From Sphingomonas naasensis (lineage in GTDB: Bacteria; Pseudomonadota; Alphaproteobacteria; Sphingomonadales; Sphingomonadaceae): DNA of 64,000 nt. The first letter of the stretch is position 1. Every line of letters starts with the position of its first letter. The notes beneath the pieces are model-generated. The model made no database searches. It was not told the DNA's origin and saw only the letters and a list, made by a program, of their open reading frames with translations. The stretch covers positions 1 to 64,000 of the forward strand of contig NZ_SRXU01000011.1 of the NCBI RefSeq assembly GCF_004792695.1, given 5' to 3'. The position numbers and the translations under genes were made by a program. Positions 45,118 through 52,288 of this stretch are shown here, piece by piece.

Positions 45118-45614
45118 CACAGCATCCCCAGTTCGAGCTTGGCCTCGTCGCTCATCTTCTGCGGGTCCCAGGGCGGATCCCAGACGAGATTGACTTCGGC
45201 ATGGCCGATCCCGGGCACCGAGCCGACACGCAGCTCGACCTCGCCGGGCATCGATTCGGCCACCGGGCAATGCGGGGTGGTCAGCGTCATCTGCACCGCG
45301 GCATGGCCATCGGCGGTGATGTCGACGCCATAGATCAGCCCGAGATCGTAGATGTTCACCGGGATCTCGGGATCGTAGATTTCCTTGAGCGCCTCGATCA
45401 CCGATTCATACAATGCGCCGCCGGGCTCGCCCGCGGGATGCGGCTCGGGTTTCTGCTGGAGAAAGCCGGTCAGATAGTCGCGCTTGCGCTCGAAGGTCTC
45501 GTGCACGCCGTCGGCCGATCCCTCGGTCGGCGCATCAACAGCGTCGACGCGCGCCTTGGGCGGCGCCTCGACGGCGTCGACTTCCTCAATCGCGATCTTG
45601 CGTTCCTCGTTCAC
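45117..45614 (-). CDS. sufT: SUF-associated DUF59/MIP18 protein (SufT)
   Basis: 165 residues, GTG start overlapping the sufS stop. A charged, variable N-terminus of about 60 residues precedes the DUF59 domain (EALKEIYDPEIPVNIYDLGLIYGVDI, MTLTTPHCPVAESMPGEVELRV, VNLVWDPPWDPQKMSDEAKLELGML). The single conserved Cys in TPHCPV is the usual one. Such proteins help deliver Fe-S clusters. Confidence 0.93.
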   Translation of the reverse strand: MNEERKIAIEEVDAVEAPPKARVDAVDAPTEGSADGVHETFERKRDYLTGFLQQKPEPHPAGEPGGALYESVIEALKEIYDPEIPVNIYDLGLIYGVDITADGHAAVQMTLTTPHCPVAESMPGEVELRVGSVPGIGHAEVNLVWDPPWDPQKMSDEAKLELGML

Positions 45615-46837
45615 CCGAAAATCCTCGTCACGCGCTCGATACCCTTCACCAGCGCGGCGATGTCGTCCGCGCCATTATACACGCCGAAGCTCGCCCGCGC
45701 CGTCGCCGGCACGCCCAGCGCGTCCATCAAAGGCTGGGCGCAATGATGGCCGGCGCGGATCGCGACATTGGCTTCATCCAAGATGGTGGCGACGTCGTGC
45801 GGATGCACCCCCTCGACCGCGAAACTGACGATCCCCGCGCTGTCTTCGGGGCCGAACAGCCGGACGCTGTTGATCTGGCCGAGCGCCTCGCGCGCCTGGC
45901 GGACGAGCGCGGTCTCGTGCGCATGGATGCGATCGAGCCCGATGCGCTCGACATAGTCGACCGCGGCATGCAGCCCGACCACGCCGATGATGTGCGGGGT
46001 GCCCGCCTCGAAGCGGCCGGGCGGCGGCGCGTAGGTGGCCTTCGCGAAGGTGACGCGGTCGATCATCGATCCGCCACCTTGCCAGGGCGGCATCGCGTCG
46101 AGCAATTCGTAGCGCCCCCAGAGCACGCCGATCCCGGTGGGGCCGTAGAGCTTGTGGCCCGAGAAGACGTAGAAGTCGCAGCCGATCGCGGCGACGTCGA
46201 CCGGCAGGCGCGGCACGGCCTGGCAGCCGTCGAGCAGGATCTTGGCGCCGACCGAATGGGCGATCTCGGTGGCGCGCCTCGCGTCGAGCACCGAGCCGAG
46301 CACGTTGGAGACATGCGCGAGCGCGACGAGCTTGTGCGCGGGGGTGATCATCGCCGCCATCGCGTCGAGATCGATGCGCTGATCGGCGGTGAGCGGGATC
46401 ACGTCGATATGTGCGCCGACCTTTTCGGCGACCATCTGCCAAGGCACGATATTGGAGTGATGCTCGAGCATCGACAGCAGGATGCGGTCCCCGCGCTTCA
46501 GAAAATGGGGACTGTCCCTATTTTCCAGCAGACATGCGGCGACGAGGTTGATCGCCTCGGTCGCGCCGCGAACGAAGACCGTCTCCTGCGGCTTGCCGCC
46601 GATGAACCTGGCGACCCGCTCGCGCGCCGCCTCGAACGCCAAGGTCATGTCGGCCGAGCGCTGGTACACGCCGCGATGGACGGTGGCATAGGTCTCGCCA
46701 TAGCCGCGGTTGATCGCGTCGAGCACGGGCTTCGGCTTCTGCGAAGTCGCGGCGGTGTCGAGATAGGCCCAGCCCGCCGGGATCGCCGGGAAATCGGCAA
46801 GCAGATCGAGCGGGCGGGTGTCGGTGGTCACGCTCAC
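45611..46837 (-). CDS. sufS: Cysteine desulfurase SufS with an in-frame palindrome insertion
   Basis: 408 residues; the GTG start overlaps the sufD stop and has ggagg 7 bp upstream. PLP enzyme that takes sulfur from cysteine: PLP Lys in SGHKLYGP, catalytic C366 in RAGHHCAQPLM, and VRGATEAINLVA, HHSNIVPWQM and THVSNVLG-like blocks. Between NLVA and GD the loop is 15 residues (ACLLENRDSPHFLKR), while E. coli SufS has 10 by my recollection; the extra part is encoded by a palindrome at 46501-46525. SufE-type partner not seen in the operon. Confidence 0.95.
   Translation of the reverse strand: MSVTTDTRPLDLLADFPAIPAGWAYLDTAATSQKPKPVLDAINRGYGETYATVHRGVYQRSADMTLAFEAARERVARFIGGKPQETVFVRGATEAINLVAACLLENRDSPHFLKRGDRILLSMLEHHSNIVPWQMVAEKVGAHIDVIPLTADQRIDLDAMAAMITPAHKLVALAHVSNVLGSVLDARRATEIAHSVGAKILLDGCQAVPRLPVDVAAIGCDFYVFSGHKLYGPTGIGVLWGRYELLDAMPPWQGGGSMIDRVTFAKATYAPPPGRFEAGTPHIIGVVGLHAAVDYVERIGLDRIHAHETALVRQAREALGQINSVRLFGPEDSAGIVSFAVEGVHPHDVATILDEANVAIRAGHHCAQPLMDALGVPATARASFGVYNGADDIAALVKGIERVTRIFG
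46501..46525. repeat. 25-bp palindrome inside sufS, REP/RAYT-like motif
   Basis: Arms gaaaatggggac and gtccctattttc around one T, with a single G/T wobble pair. This ggggactgtccct motif recurs as a dispersed palindrome in many bacterial genomes (established knowledge of REP-type repeats), so it looks acquired. On the coding strand it reads in frame as E-N-R-D-S-P-H-F. Confidence 0.8.
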
Positions 46838-47916
46838 AGCGCAGCCTCCAGCCACCGCGCCGCATCGGCCTCGAACGCCGCGCGGACAGCGTCGTCGCCG
46901 ATCCGCCCGAGCGCGTCTGCGACGAAGGCGTGGGTGAGCAGCGCCTTGGCGCGCGCCTCGTCGATGCCGCGGCTCTGGAGATAGAACAGCGCGCGGGCAT
47001 CGAGCTCGCCGACCGTCGCGCCATGGGCGCACTTCACGTCGTCGGCGAAGATCTCGAGCTCTGGCTTGAGGTTCACCGTCGCCGCGCGCTCGAGCAACAG
47101 CCCGCGCAGCGACTGCTCGCCATCGGTCTGCTGCGCGCCGCGCGCGACTTCGACACGGGCGGCGAGGCTGGCGACCGATCGGTTCGCCGCGACCGCACGC
47201 CACAGCTGGCGCGAGGTGCCTTCGATCGCCTCGTGCCGGACCGCGACCGCGGCTTCCTGCTTCTGCGTGCCCGAAGTGAGCAGCGCGCCGCCCATCTCGG
47301 CGAACGCGCCCTTGCCGGTGAGCGTCAGCGCGCCGTCGATCCGGCTGCCCATGCCGCCGGCACCGAGGAAGATCGAGACGAGGCTGGCCGCCTCGCCGAT
47401 CACCGCCTCGTCGCGGAGCGACACGAAGCCGTCGGCCTGGAGCAGCCGCACCGAGCGCATCAGCCGCGCGCCGCGGGCGAGGTCGAACCGGGCGAAGCGA
47501 TTGGCCCAGCCGGTCCCGGCATAGGTCTCGACCATGGTCGCCACGGCATCCTCGCCGAGCGCGATCCGCGCGGGGACATGGCTCTCACCGCCCGAGCCGA
47601 GATGGACGATCTGGATCCCGGTGACCGCCGCTTCGGCCTCGAGCGACAGCACCCAGCCCTCGCCTTCGGCCATCCCGCCGAGCGGATGCACGGTCTCGGG
47701 CGCCCAGCGCGCGACCTTGACCGGGCCGGGCCGGCTGTGCGCGGGCTCGAACACGCCGTCGACGAAGAGCAGGCGCGGGCCGTCACCATCGAGAAAGAGA
47801 TCGGCGGGCCTGATACCGGCGTCGCGCGGTTCGGCGTCGGCCGCCGCCTTGAGCGTCGCCATGTCGGCCCAGCGCCATTCCTCGAGCCGCGGCGAAGGAA
47901 GTTCGAGAATGGTCAT
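46834..47916 (-). CDS. sufD: Fe-S cluster assembly protein SufD
   Basis: 360 residues from ATG 47916, which overlaps the stop of the upstream four-cysteine protein. The start fits the family pattern LPSPRLEEWRWADM. Beta-helix core and the C-terminal helical part carry the family block LEIFADDVKCAHGATVGELDARALFYLQSRGIDEARAKALLTHAF. It partners SufB and SufC to build clusters. Cys in DDVKCAHG and His are the conserved pair. Confidence 0.95.
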   Translation of the reverse strand: MTILELPSPRLEEWRWADMATLKAAADAEPRDAGIRPADLFLDGDGPRLLFVDGVFEPAHSRPGPVKVARWAPETVHPLGGMAEGEGWVLSLEAEAAVTGIQIVHLGSGGESHVPARIALGEDAVATMVETYAGTGWANRFARFDLARGARLMRSVRLLQADGFVSLRDEAVIGEAASLVSIFLGAGGMGSRIDGALTLTGKGAFAEMGGALLTSGTQKQEAAVAVRHEAIEGTSRQLWRAVAANRSVASLAARVEVARGAQQTDGEQSLRGLLLERAATVNLKPELEIFADDVKCAHGATVGELDARALFYLQSRGIDEARAKALLTHAFVADALGRIGDDAVRAAFEADAARWLEAAL

Positions 47917-48233
47917 GCCGCTGTCCGCCATGCCGCGACGACGGCATCCAGCCGGACTTGCGCCTTGTCTTCGACGCACTGCGAGAGCTGCTTCCGCGTC
48001 GCCGGATTGTCGAGCATGCAGGCCCGGGCCGCCTCGCATGGAATCGCGTCGAGCTCGGGCCGGCCGGTCGGATTGGTGACGCGGCAACGCTCCAGCACCA
48101 GCTTTCCGCGGCGCCGGGGCGCCTTTATGTCGACTTCGATCAGGCGCATCTTGCGCGACAGCACGAGAATTTCCTCTTCGGGCGGCGGCGCCGGCGGCGC
48201 GCTCTGGAGCATGAGGAGCATGGCCAGGATCAC
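47913..48233 (-). CDS. Exported four-cysteine protein, SUF-interleaved paralogue 1
   Basis: 106 residues, GTG start overlapping the sufC stop, stop overlapping the sufD start. Signal-like start MILAMLLMLQSAPPAPP. The mature part has EEEILVLSRKMRLIEVDIK and four Cys at 50, 66, 72, 86 (C-x15-C-x5-C-x13-C). The same spacing occurs at 48981-49283 and, in its first three Cys, at 49761-50276; the three share an E-(I/V)-(V/L)-V strand before the first Cys and a TG/SG in the first loop. Family unknown; disulfides or a metal site are both possible. Placement inside a SUF operon is the main hint. Confidence 0.8.
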   Translation of the reverse strand: MILAMLLMLQSAPPAPPPEEEILVLSRKMRLIEVDIKAPRRRGKLVLERCRVTNPTGRPELDAIPCEAARACMLDNPATRKQLSQCVEDKAQVRLDAVVAAWRTAA

Positions 48234-48973
48234 GCCGCTACCGCGCCATAGCCTTCGCGCTCGAGTTCGTGCGCGAGCTCGGGGCCGCCCGAGCGGACGA
48301 TGCGGCCTTCGGCGAGGACGTGGACGAAATCGGGCTGCACATAATCGAGCAGGCGCTGATAGTGGGTGATCAGCAGCACCGCCTTGTCCGGCGCGCGCAT
48401 GATCCGGTTGATCCCCTCGCCCACCGCCTTGAGCGCGTCGATGTCGAGCCCCGAATCGGTCTCGTCGAGGATCGCCAGCTTCGGGCCGATGATGCCCATC
48501 TGGACCATCTCGTTCCGCTTCTTCTCGCCGCCCGAAAAGCCGACATTGACCGGGCGCTTGAGCATCTCGTGATCCATCCCGAGCGCATCGGCCTGGGCGC
48601 GGGCGAGCTTGAGGAACTCGCCGCCCGACAGCGGCCCCTCGCCGCGGCCGCGGCGCTGGGCGTTGAGCGCCTCGCGGAGGAACTGGACGTTCGAGATGCC
48701 CGGAATCTCGACCGGATACTGGAAGCCGAGGAACAGCCCCGCCGCGGCGCGCTCATGCGCGCTCTTTTCCAGCAGATCCTCCCCGGCGAAGGTGACGCTG
48801 CCGCCAGTCGGCTCGTAGCCGGGGCGGCCGCCCAGCACATAGCCGAGCGTCGACTTGCCCGCGCCGTTCGGCCCCATGATCGCGTGGACCTCGCCCGCGT
48901 TCACGTCGAGGCTGAGCCCCTTGAGGATTTCCTTGCCGTCGACTTCGGCGCGGAGATTGTCGATCTTGAGCAT
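48230..48973 (-). CDS. sufC: Fe-S assembly ATPase SufC
   Basis: 247 residues from the second of two adjacent ATGs (48973; agga 5 nt upstream). An ABC-type ATPase: Walker A MGPNGAGKSTLGYVL, signature FSGGEKKRNEMVQM, Walker B LAILDETDSGLDIDA and the switch His in LLITHYQRLL. It powers conformational change in SufBCD. Cytoplasmic, normal length. Confidence 0.96.
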   Translation of the reverse strand: MLKIDNLRAEVDGKEILKGLSLDVNAGEVHAIMGPNGAGKSTLGYVLGGRPGYEPTGGSVTFAGEDLLEKSAHERAAAGLFLGFQYPVEIPGISNVQFLREALNAQRRGRGEGPLSGGEFLKLARAQADALGMDHEMLKRPVNVGFSGGEKKRNEMVQMGIIGPKLAILDETDSGLDIDALKAVGEGINRIMRAPDKAVLLITHYQRLLDYVQPDFVHVLAEGRIVRSGGPELAHELEREGYGAVAA

Positions 48974-48980
48974 CATATTC

Positions 48981-49283
48981 CTATGGGTTGCCGTCGTTGC
49001 CGCTGAACTGATCGTTCAGCACGGCGGTCATGCGGGTCTGGGTGCACGCCTTCACGGCCTTGAGGCTGCGATCTTCTTCGCGCGAGCAGGCGGCGACGGT
49101 CTCGCAGGTCAGCCGATCGAAGCTGTCGTCGCCGCTCGACTGCGCGATCGCGCAGGCGCGGACGCGGCGCTTCCCATCGAGCTGGACGCTGATCTGCAAC
49201 GGACGCGCCTTGCCGGTGATGACGATCTCCTCGCCCGGCGCATCCTGCATGCCGAGCAGCACAAGGCCGAGCGCGAGAATCAT
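48981..49283 (-). CDS. Exported four-cysteine protein, SUF-interleaved paralogue 2
   Basis: 100 residues. Start MILALGLVLLGMQDAPG is a short signal-like helix. Cys at 44, 60, 66 and 80 give exactly C-x15-C-x5-C-x13-C, as in paralogue 1. Shared features: GEEIVITGKARPLQISVQL before C44, SSG in the first loop, RLTCETVAAC. The ATG overlaps the stop of the gene upstream (ATGA); sufC starts 8 bp after its stop. Function unknown. Confidence 0.8.
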   Translation of the reverse strand: MILALGLVLLGMQDAPGEEIVITGKARPLQISVQLDGKRRVRACAIAQSSGDDSFDRLTCETVAACSREEDRSLKAVKACTQTRMTAVLNDQFSGNDGNP

Positions 49284-49702
49284 AGCGGCACCGTGAGCAG
49301 CTTGATCACGGTCAGCGGCTCGGGCGCATTATAGGCGTCGACGCGCCCGCCATCGGGCAGCTCCCAGATGATCTTGTATTGCTTGGGCTGGATCACCGCG
49401 GCGACGATATCGGCCTCGACCGCGTCGAGCGTGACCTGCATGCGGCCCCACCAACGCCGGTTGACCGGCCGATCGCCGAGCAGCACCCGGCCCTGGGTGA
49501 AATCCCCCTCGGTGAACGCGCGGCAGCCCTTCACCGCGGCGGCGACCCTGGTGGCGCGCGCGCCATCCTCGGCCGGCGCCACCCCGATCTCGCGGACGAT
49601 GCAGCGCGCGTGCCGCGTGGCGATGCCGATCTGGGGCACGCCCTCCACCGCGACACCGCCCGCGGCGCCGGCCGCGAAGGCCAGCATGGTAGCAAGGATC
49701 AT
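49280..49702 (-). CDS. Exported two-cysteine protein inside the SUF operon
   Basis: 140 residues, ATG preceded by gggag 7 bp upstream. Signal peptide-like MILATMLAFAAGAAGG, then a domain with ATRHARCIVREIGV, AAAVKGCRAFTEGDF and a late YKIIWELPDGGRVDAYNAPEPLTVIKLL. Its two Cys (34, 60) do not follow the C-x15-C-x5-C spacing of its neighbours, so it is not clearly one of them. It is co-translated with paralogue 2. Unrecognised. Confidence 0.75.
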   Translation of the reverse strand: MILATMLAFAAGAAGGVAVEGVPQIGIATRHARCIVREIGVAPAEDGARATRVAAAVKGCRAFTEGDFTQGRVLLGDRPVNRRWWGRMQVTLDAVEADIVAAVIQPKQYKIIWELPDGGRVDAYNAPEPLTVIKLLTVPL

Positions 49703-49760
49703 ATCGATACTCCCGGGGGCGCGAACATTGGCCCCGTCCTCTGCATAGCGCGTGCCGTGC

Positions 49761-50276
49761 TCATTCGCCTGCCTCCTGCGCCGGCCCGAAACGGACCACC
49801 GGCCCGTTCGACGGCGCCTTGGGCAAGGGCGGCAGCACGACGCGCTGACGCTCGGTCTCGCGGCTCGGCTCCTGCAGCCCGAGCGGGCCGGCCTGGCCGT
49901 CGGCCAGCTTCGGCCGGTCGTCGTTGAGCTTGGGCAAGGTGAAGGCCTGCGGCGCGCCAGCCCCTGCCGGGCGCGCCTCGGGCACCGCGGCCGCCGCCAG
50001 CTCGAGCAGGCCGAGCGCGCGGCAATCGGTCACCTGATCGGCGGTCTTCGCATAGCAGACCGGCGTCGCCTGGCACGCCGCGGTATCGCGCTTCTGGCTG
50101 CCGCTCGACACCATCACCCGGCAATTGCGCAGCCTGCCGTCCGAGCCCTTGTCGAATAGCATCGTCGTCAGCCCGAGCTTCGCCTGCACGACGACCTCCT
50201 CGGTCTCCACCGCTTCCGCGGGCGAAGATCCGGCAGGCACGTTTTGCGCGAGCAGGAGAAGCAGCGCGGCGAACAT
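49761..50276 (-). CDS. Exported four-cysteine protein, SUF-interleaved paralogue 3 with extended tail
   Basis: 171 residues, ATG overlapping the sufB stop. Signal-like MFAALLLLLAQNVPAGS, then ETEEVVVQAKLGLTTML, and Cys at 52, 68, 74 and 85 (C-x15-C-x5-C-x10-C). RNCRVMVSSGSQKRDTAACQATPVC aligns directly with the other two. An 80-residue Pro/Ala-rich tail without Cys (ARPAGAGAPQAFTLPKL, RVVLPPLPKAPSNGPVVRFG) is unique to this copy. Function unknown; predicted periplasmic. Confidence 0.8.
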   Translation of the reverse strand: MFAALLLLLAQNVPAGSSPAEAVETEEVVVQAKLGLTTMLFDKGSDGRLRNCRVMVSSGSQKRDTAACQATPVCYAKTADQVTDCRALGLLELAAAAVPEARPAGAGAPQAFTLPKLNDDRPKLADGQAGPLGLQEPSRETERQRVVLPPLPKAPSNGPVVRFGPAQEAGE

Positions 50277-51739
50277 CAGCCGACAGAGCCCTCCAGCGAG
50301 ATTCCGAGCAGCTTCTGCGCCTCGACTGCGAATTCCATCGGCAGCTGCTTGAGCACCTCGCGCGCGAAGCCGTTGACGATCAGCGCCACCGCGGCCTCCT
50401 GATCGAGACCGCGCTGCATCGCGTAGAAGAGCTGGTCCTCGCTGATCTTCGAGGTGGTCGCCTCGTGCTCGATCTGCGCGCTCGGGTTCTTGACCTCGAT
50501 ATAGGGCACGGTGTGCGCGCCGCACTGGTCGCCGAGCAACAGGCTGTCGCACTGGGTGAAGTTGCGGACATTCTCGGCGCCGGGCTGGACCAGCACCTTG
50601 CCGCGATAGGTGTTGTCGCTGCGCCCGGCCGAAATGCCCTTCGACACGATCGTCGAGCGGGTGTTCTTGCCGAGATGGAGCATCTTGGTGCCGGTATCGG
50701 CCTGCTGGCGGCCATTGGTCACCGCGACCGAATAGAATTCGCCGACCGAGCCGTCGCCTTGCAGGATGCACGACGGATATTTCCACGTGATCGCGCTGCC
50801 GGTCTCGACCTGGGTCCAGCTGACCTTCGAGTTCGTCCCCGCGCACAAGGCGCGCTTGGTGACGAAGTTGAAGATGCCGCCGACACCGTTCTCGTCGCCG
50901 GGATACCAGTTCTGCACGGTCGAATATTTGATCTCGGCATCGTCCAATGCGACCAGCTCGACCACCGCGGCGTGGAGCTGGTTCTCGTCGCGCATCGGCG
51001 CGGTGCAGCCTTCGAGATACGAGACGTACGCGCCCTTGTCGGCGACGATCAGCGTGCGCTCGAACTGGCCGGTATTCTCGGCATTGATGCGGAAATAGGT
51101 GCTCAGCTCCATCGGGCAGCGCACGCCCTCGGGCACATAGACGAAGGTGCCGTCGGAGAAGACCGCCGAGTTGAGCGCCGAGAAGAAATTGTCGCGGACG
51201 GGCACGACCTTGCCGAGCCACTTCTTCACCAGCTCGGGATATTCGCGGATCGCCTCCGAGATCGACAGGAAGATGACGCCGGCGGCCTTCAGCTCCTCGC
51301 GGAAGGTGGTCGCGACCGAGACGCTGTCAAACACCGCGTCGACCGCGACTTTGCGCGCGCCCTCGACCCCGGCGAGCACCTTCTGCTCCTCGATCGGGAT
51401 GCCGAGCTTCTCATAGGTGCGTCGAATCTCGGGATCGAGATCGTCGAGCGAGGCGATCGTCTTCTTGTGCTTGGGCTCGGCGTAATAATAGGCGTCCTGG
51501 TAATCGATCTCGGGAATCTGCAGCTTCGCCCATTGCGGCAGCTCCATTTCCTGCCACATGCGGAACGCCTTCAGCCGCCAGTCGAGCATCCATTCGGGCT
51601 CGCTCTTCTTGGCGCTGATATAGCGGACGGTGTCCTCGCTCAGCCCCTTGGGCGCGAATTCCTGCTCGACATCCGAGGCGAAGCCCCATTCGTACTTCTT
51701 GTTCGCGGCGGCGAGCGCCTCGGCATTCCTGGTAGCCAT
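50276..51739 (-). CDS. sufB: Fe-S cluster scaffold SufB
   Basis: 487 residues. SufB blocks: YAEPKHKKTIASLDDLDPEI, FSALNSAVFSDGTFVYVPEGV, MELSTYFRINAENTGQFERTLIVAD, YLEGCTAPMRDENQLHAAVVELV, TSKISEDQLFYAMQRGLDQEAAVALIVNGF. The conserved Cys in LVQPGAENVRNFTQCDSLL is present. Central member of SufBC2D. It starts directly after the regulator stop; its aggtg ribosome site lies in that gene's end. Confidence 0.97.
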   Translation of the reverse strand: MATRNAEALAAANKKYEWGFASDVEQEFAPKGLSEDTVRYISAKKSEPEWMLDWRLKAFRMWQEMELPQWAKLQIPEIDYQDAYYYAEPKHKKTIASLDDLDPEIRRTYEKLGIPIEEQKVLAGVEGARKVAVDAVFDSVSVATTFREELKAAGVIFLSISEAIREYPELVKKWLGKVVPVRDNFFSALNSAVFSDGTFVYVPEGVRCPMELSTYFRINAENTGQFERTLIVADKGAYVSYLEGCTAPMRDENQLHAAVVELVALDDAEIKYSTVQNWYPGDENGVGGIFNFVTKRALCAGTNSKVSWTQVETGSAITWKYPSCILQGDGSVGEFYSVAVTNGRQQADTGTKMLHLGKNTRSTIVSKGISAGRSDNTYRGKVLVQPGAENVRNFTQCDSLLLGDQCGAHTVPYIEVKNPSAQIEHEATTSKISEDQLFYAMQRGLDQEAAVALIVNGFAREVLKQLPMEFAVEAQKLLGISLEGSVG

Positions 51740-51740
51740 T

Positions 51741-52214
51741 TTACACCTGTTCCCCGGCGAACGCCGGGATCCGATCGCCGGGCTCGGGGCGCGAGGCCCC
51801 CGGCGTCGGAGAAGCGGAGAGTTGGGAGAGCGAGATGCCCGCGAGCGCGCCCTTTACGGCGCCGTTGACGGCATTCCAATGCGGTTTGACGCGGCAGGTT
51901 TCCTCGACGCAGCAATCATGCTTGCCGCTGTCGACGCAGGCAGTGAGCGCGATCGGCCCCTCGATCGCCTCAACGATGTCGGCGACGGTGATCGCCGCCG
52001 CCGGGCGGGCGAGGCGGAAGCCGCCGCCGGTGCCGCGCGCGCTTTCGAGCAGCCCCGCGGCGGACAGCTTGCTGACCAGCTTCTGCACCGTCGGCAGCGG
52101 CAGCCCGGTCTCGCCGGCGAGCGCGGTCGCGTTGAGCCGGCACGACGCGCCGCAATGGCGCGCGGCGGCGGCCATCATCACCACGGCATAATCGGCAAGG
52201 CTCGAAAGACGCAT
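51741..52214 (-). CDS. Rrf2-family SUF operon regulator
   Basis: 157 residues. Winged helix at the N-terminus (MRLSSLADYAVVMMAAAARH, GLPLPTVQKLVSKLSAAGLLESARGTGGGFRLARP), then a cluster binding segment with C-x7-CC-x4-C (CVDSGKHDCCVEETC). This is the SUF-type Rrf2/IscR arrangement. It probably senses cluster supply and represses its own operon. The last 15 residues (RPEPGDRIPAFAGEQV) are encoded by a dispersed palindrome half (51747-51783), so the native stop was likely displaced. Confidence 0.92.
   Translation of the reverse strand: MRLSSLADYAVVMMAAAARHCGASCRLNATALAGETGLPLPTVQKLVSKLSAAGLLESARGTGGGFRLARPAAAITVADIVEAIEGPIALTACVDSGKHDCCVEETCRVKPHWNAVNGAVKGALAGISLSQLSASPTPGASRPEPGDRIPAFAGEQV
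51747..51783. repeat. Half of the ggcgaaggcc palindrome at the regulator/sufB boundary
   Basis: tgttccccggcgaacgccgg (51749-51768) then gatccgatcgccgggct. It matches the left units at 901 and 41948. It supplies the C-terminal codons of the regulator and lies next to the sufB ribosome site. Confidence 0.7.
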
Positions 52215-52255
52215 TCTGCTCCAGCCGCCCTCGGCGCAACCGCGCCGCGGGCATC

Positions 52256-52278
52256 AATCGGATTGATTCTGTCCGATT
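52256..52278 (-). promoter_or_regulatory. Dyad operator candidate upstream of the SUF regulator
   Basis: aatcgga, nine bases, tccgatt: perfect 7-bp arms, 42 bp upstream of the regulator ATG. A good candidate for the site of the Rrf2 regulator itself; it also lies just after the end of the AraC-type gene. Confidence 0.55.
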
Positions 52279-52288
52279 GCAGATGGCC

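Noticed and set aside
45650..45760. Apparent loss of the catalytic Cys in SufS (PATARAS where E. coli has PAMCRAS)
   Set aside because: Counting back from the E. coli C-terminus puts the catalytic Cys364 in GHHCA, and this motif is intact here (C366).
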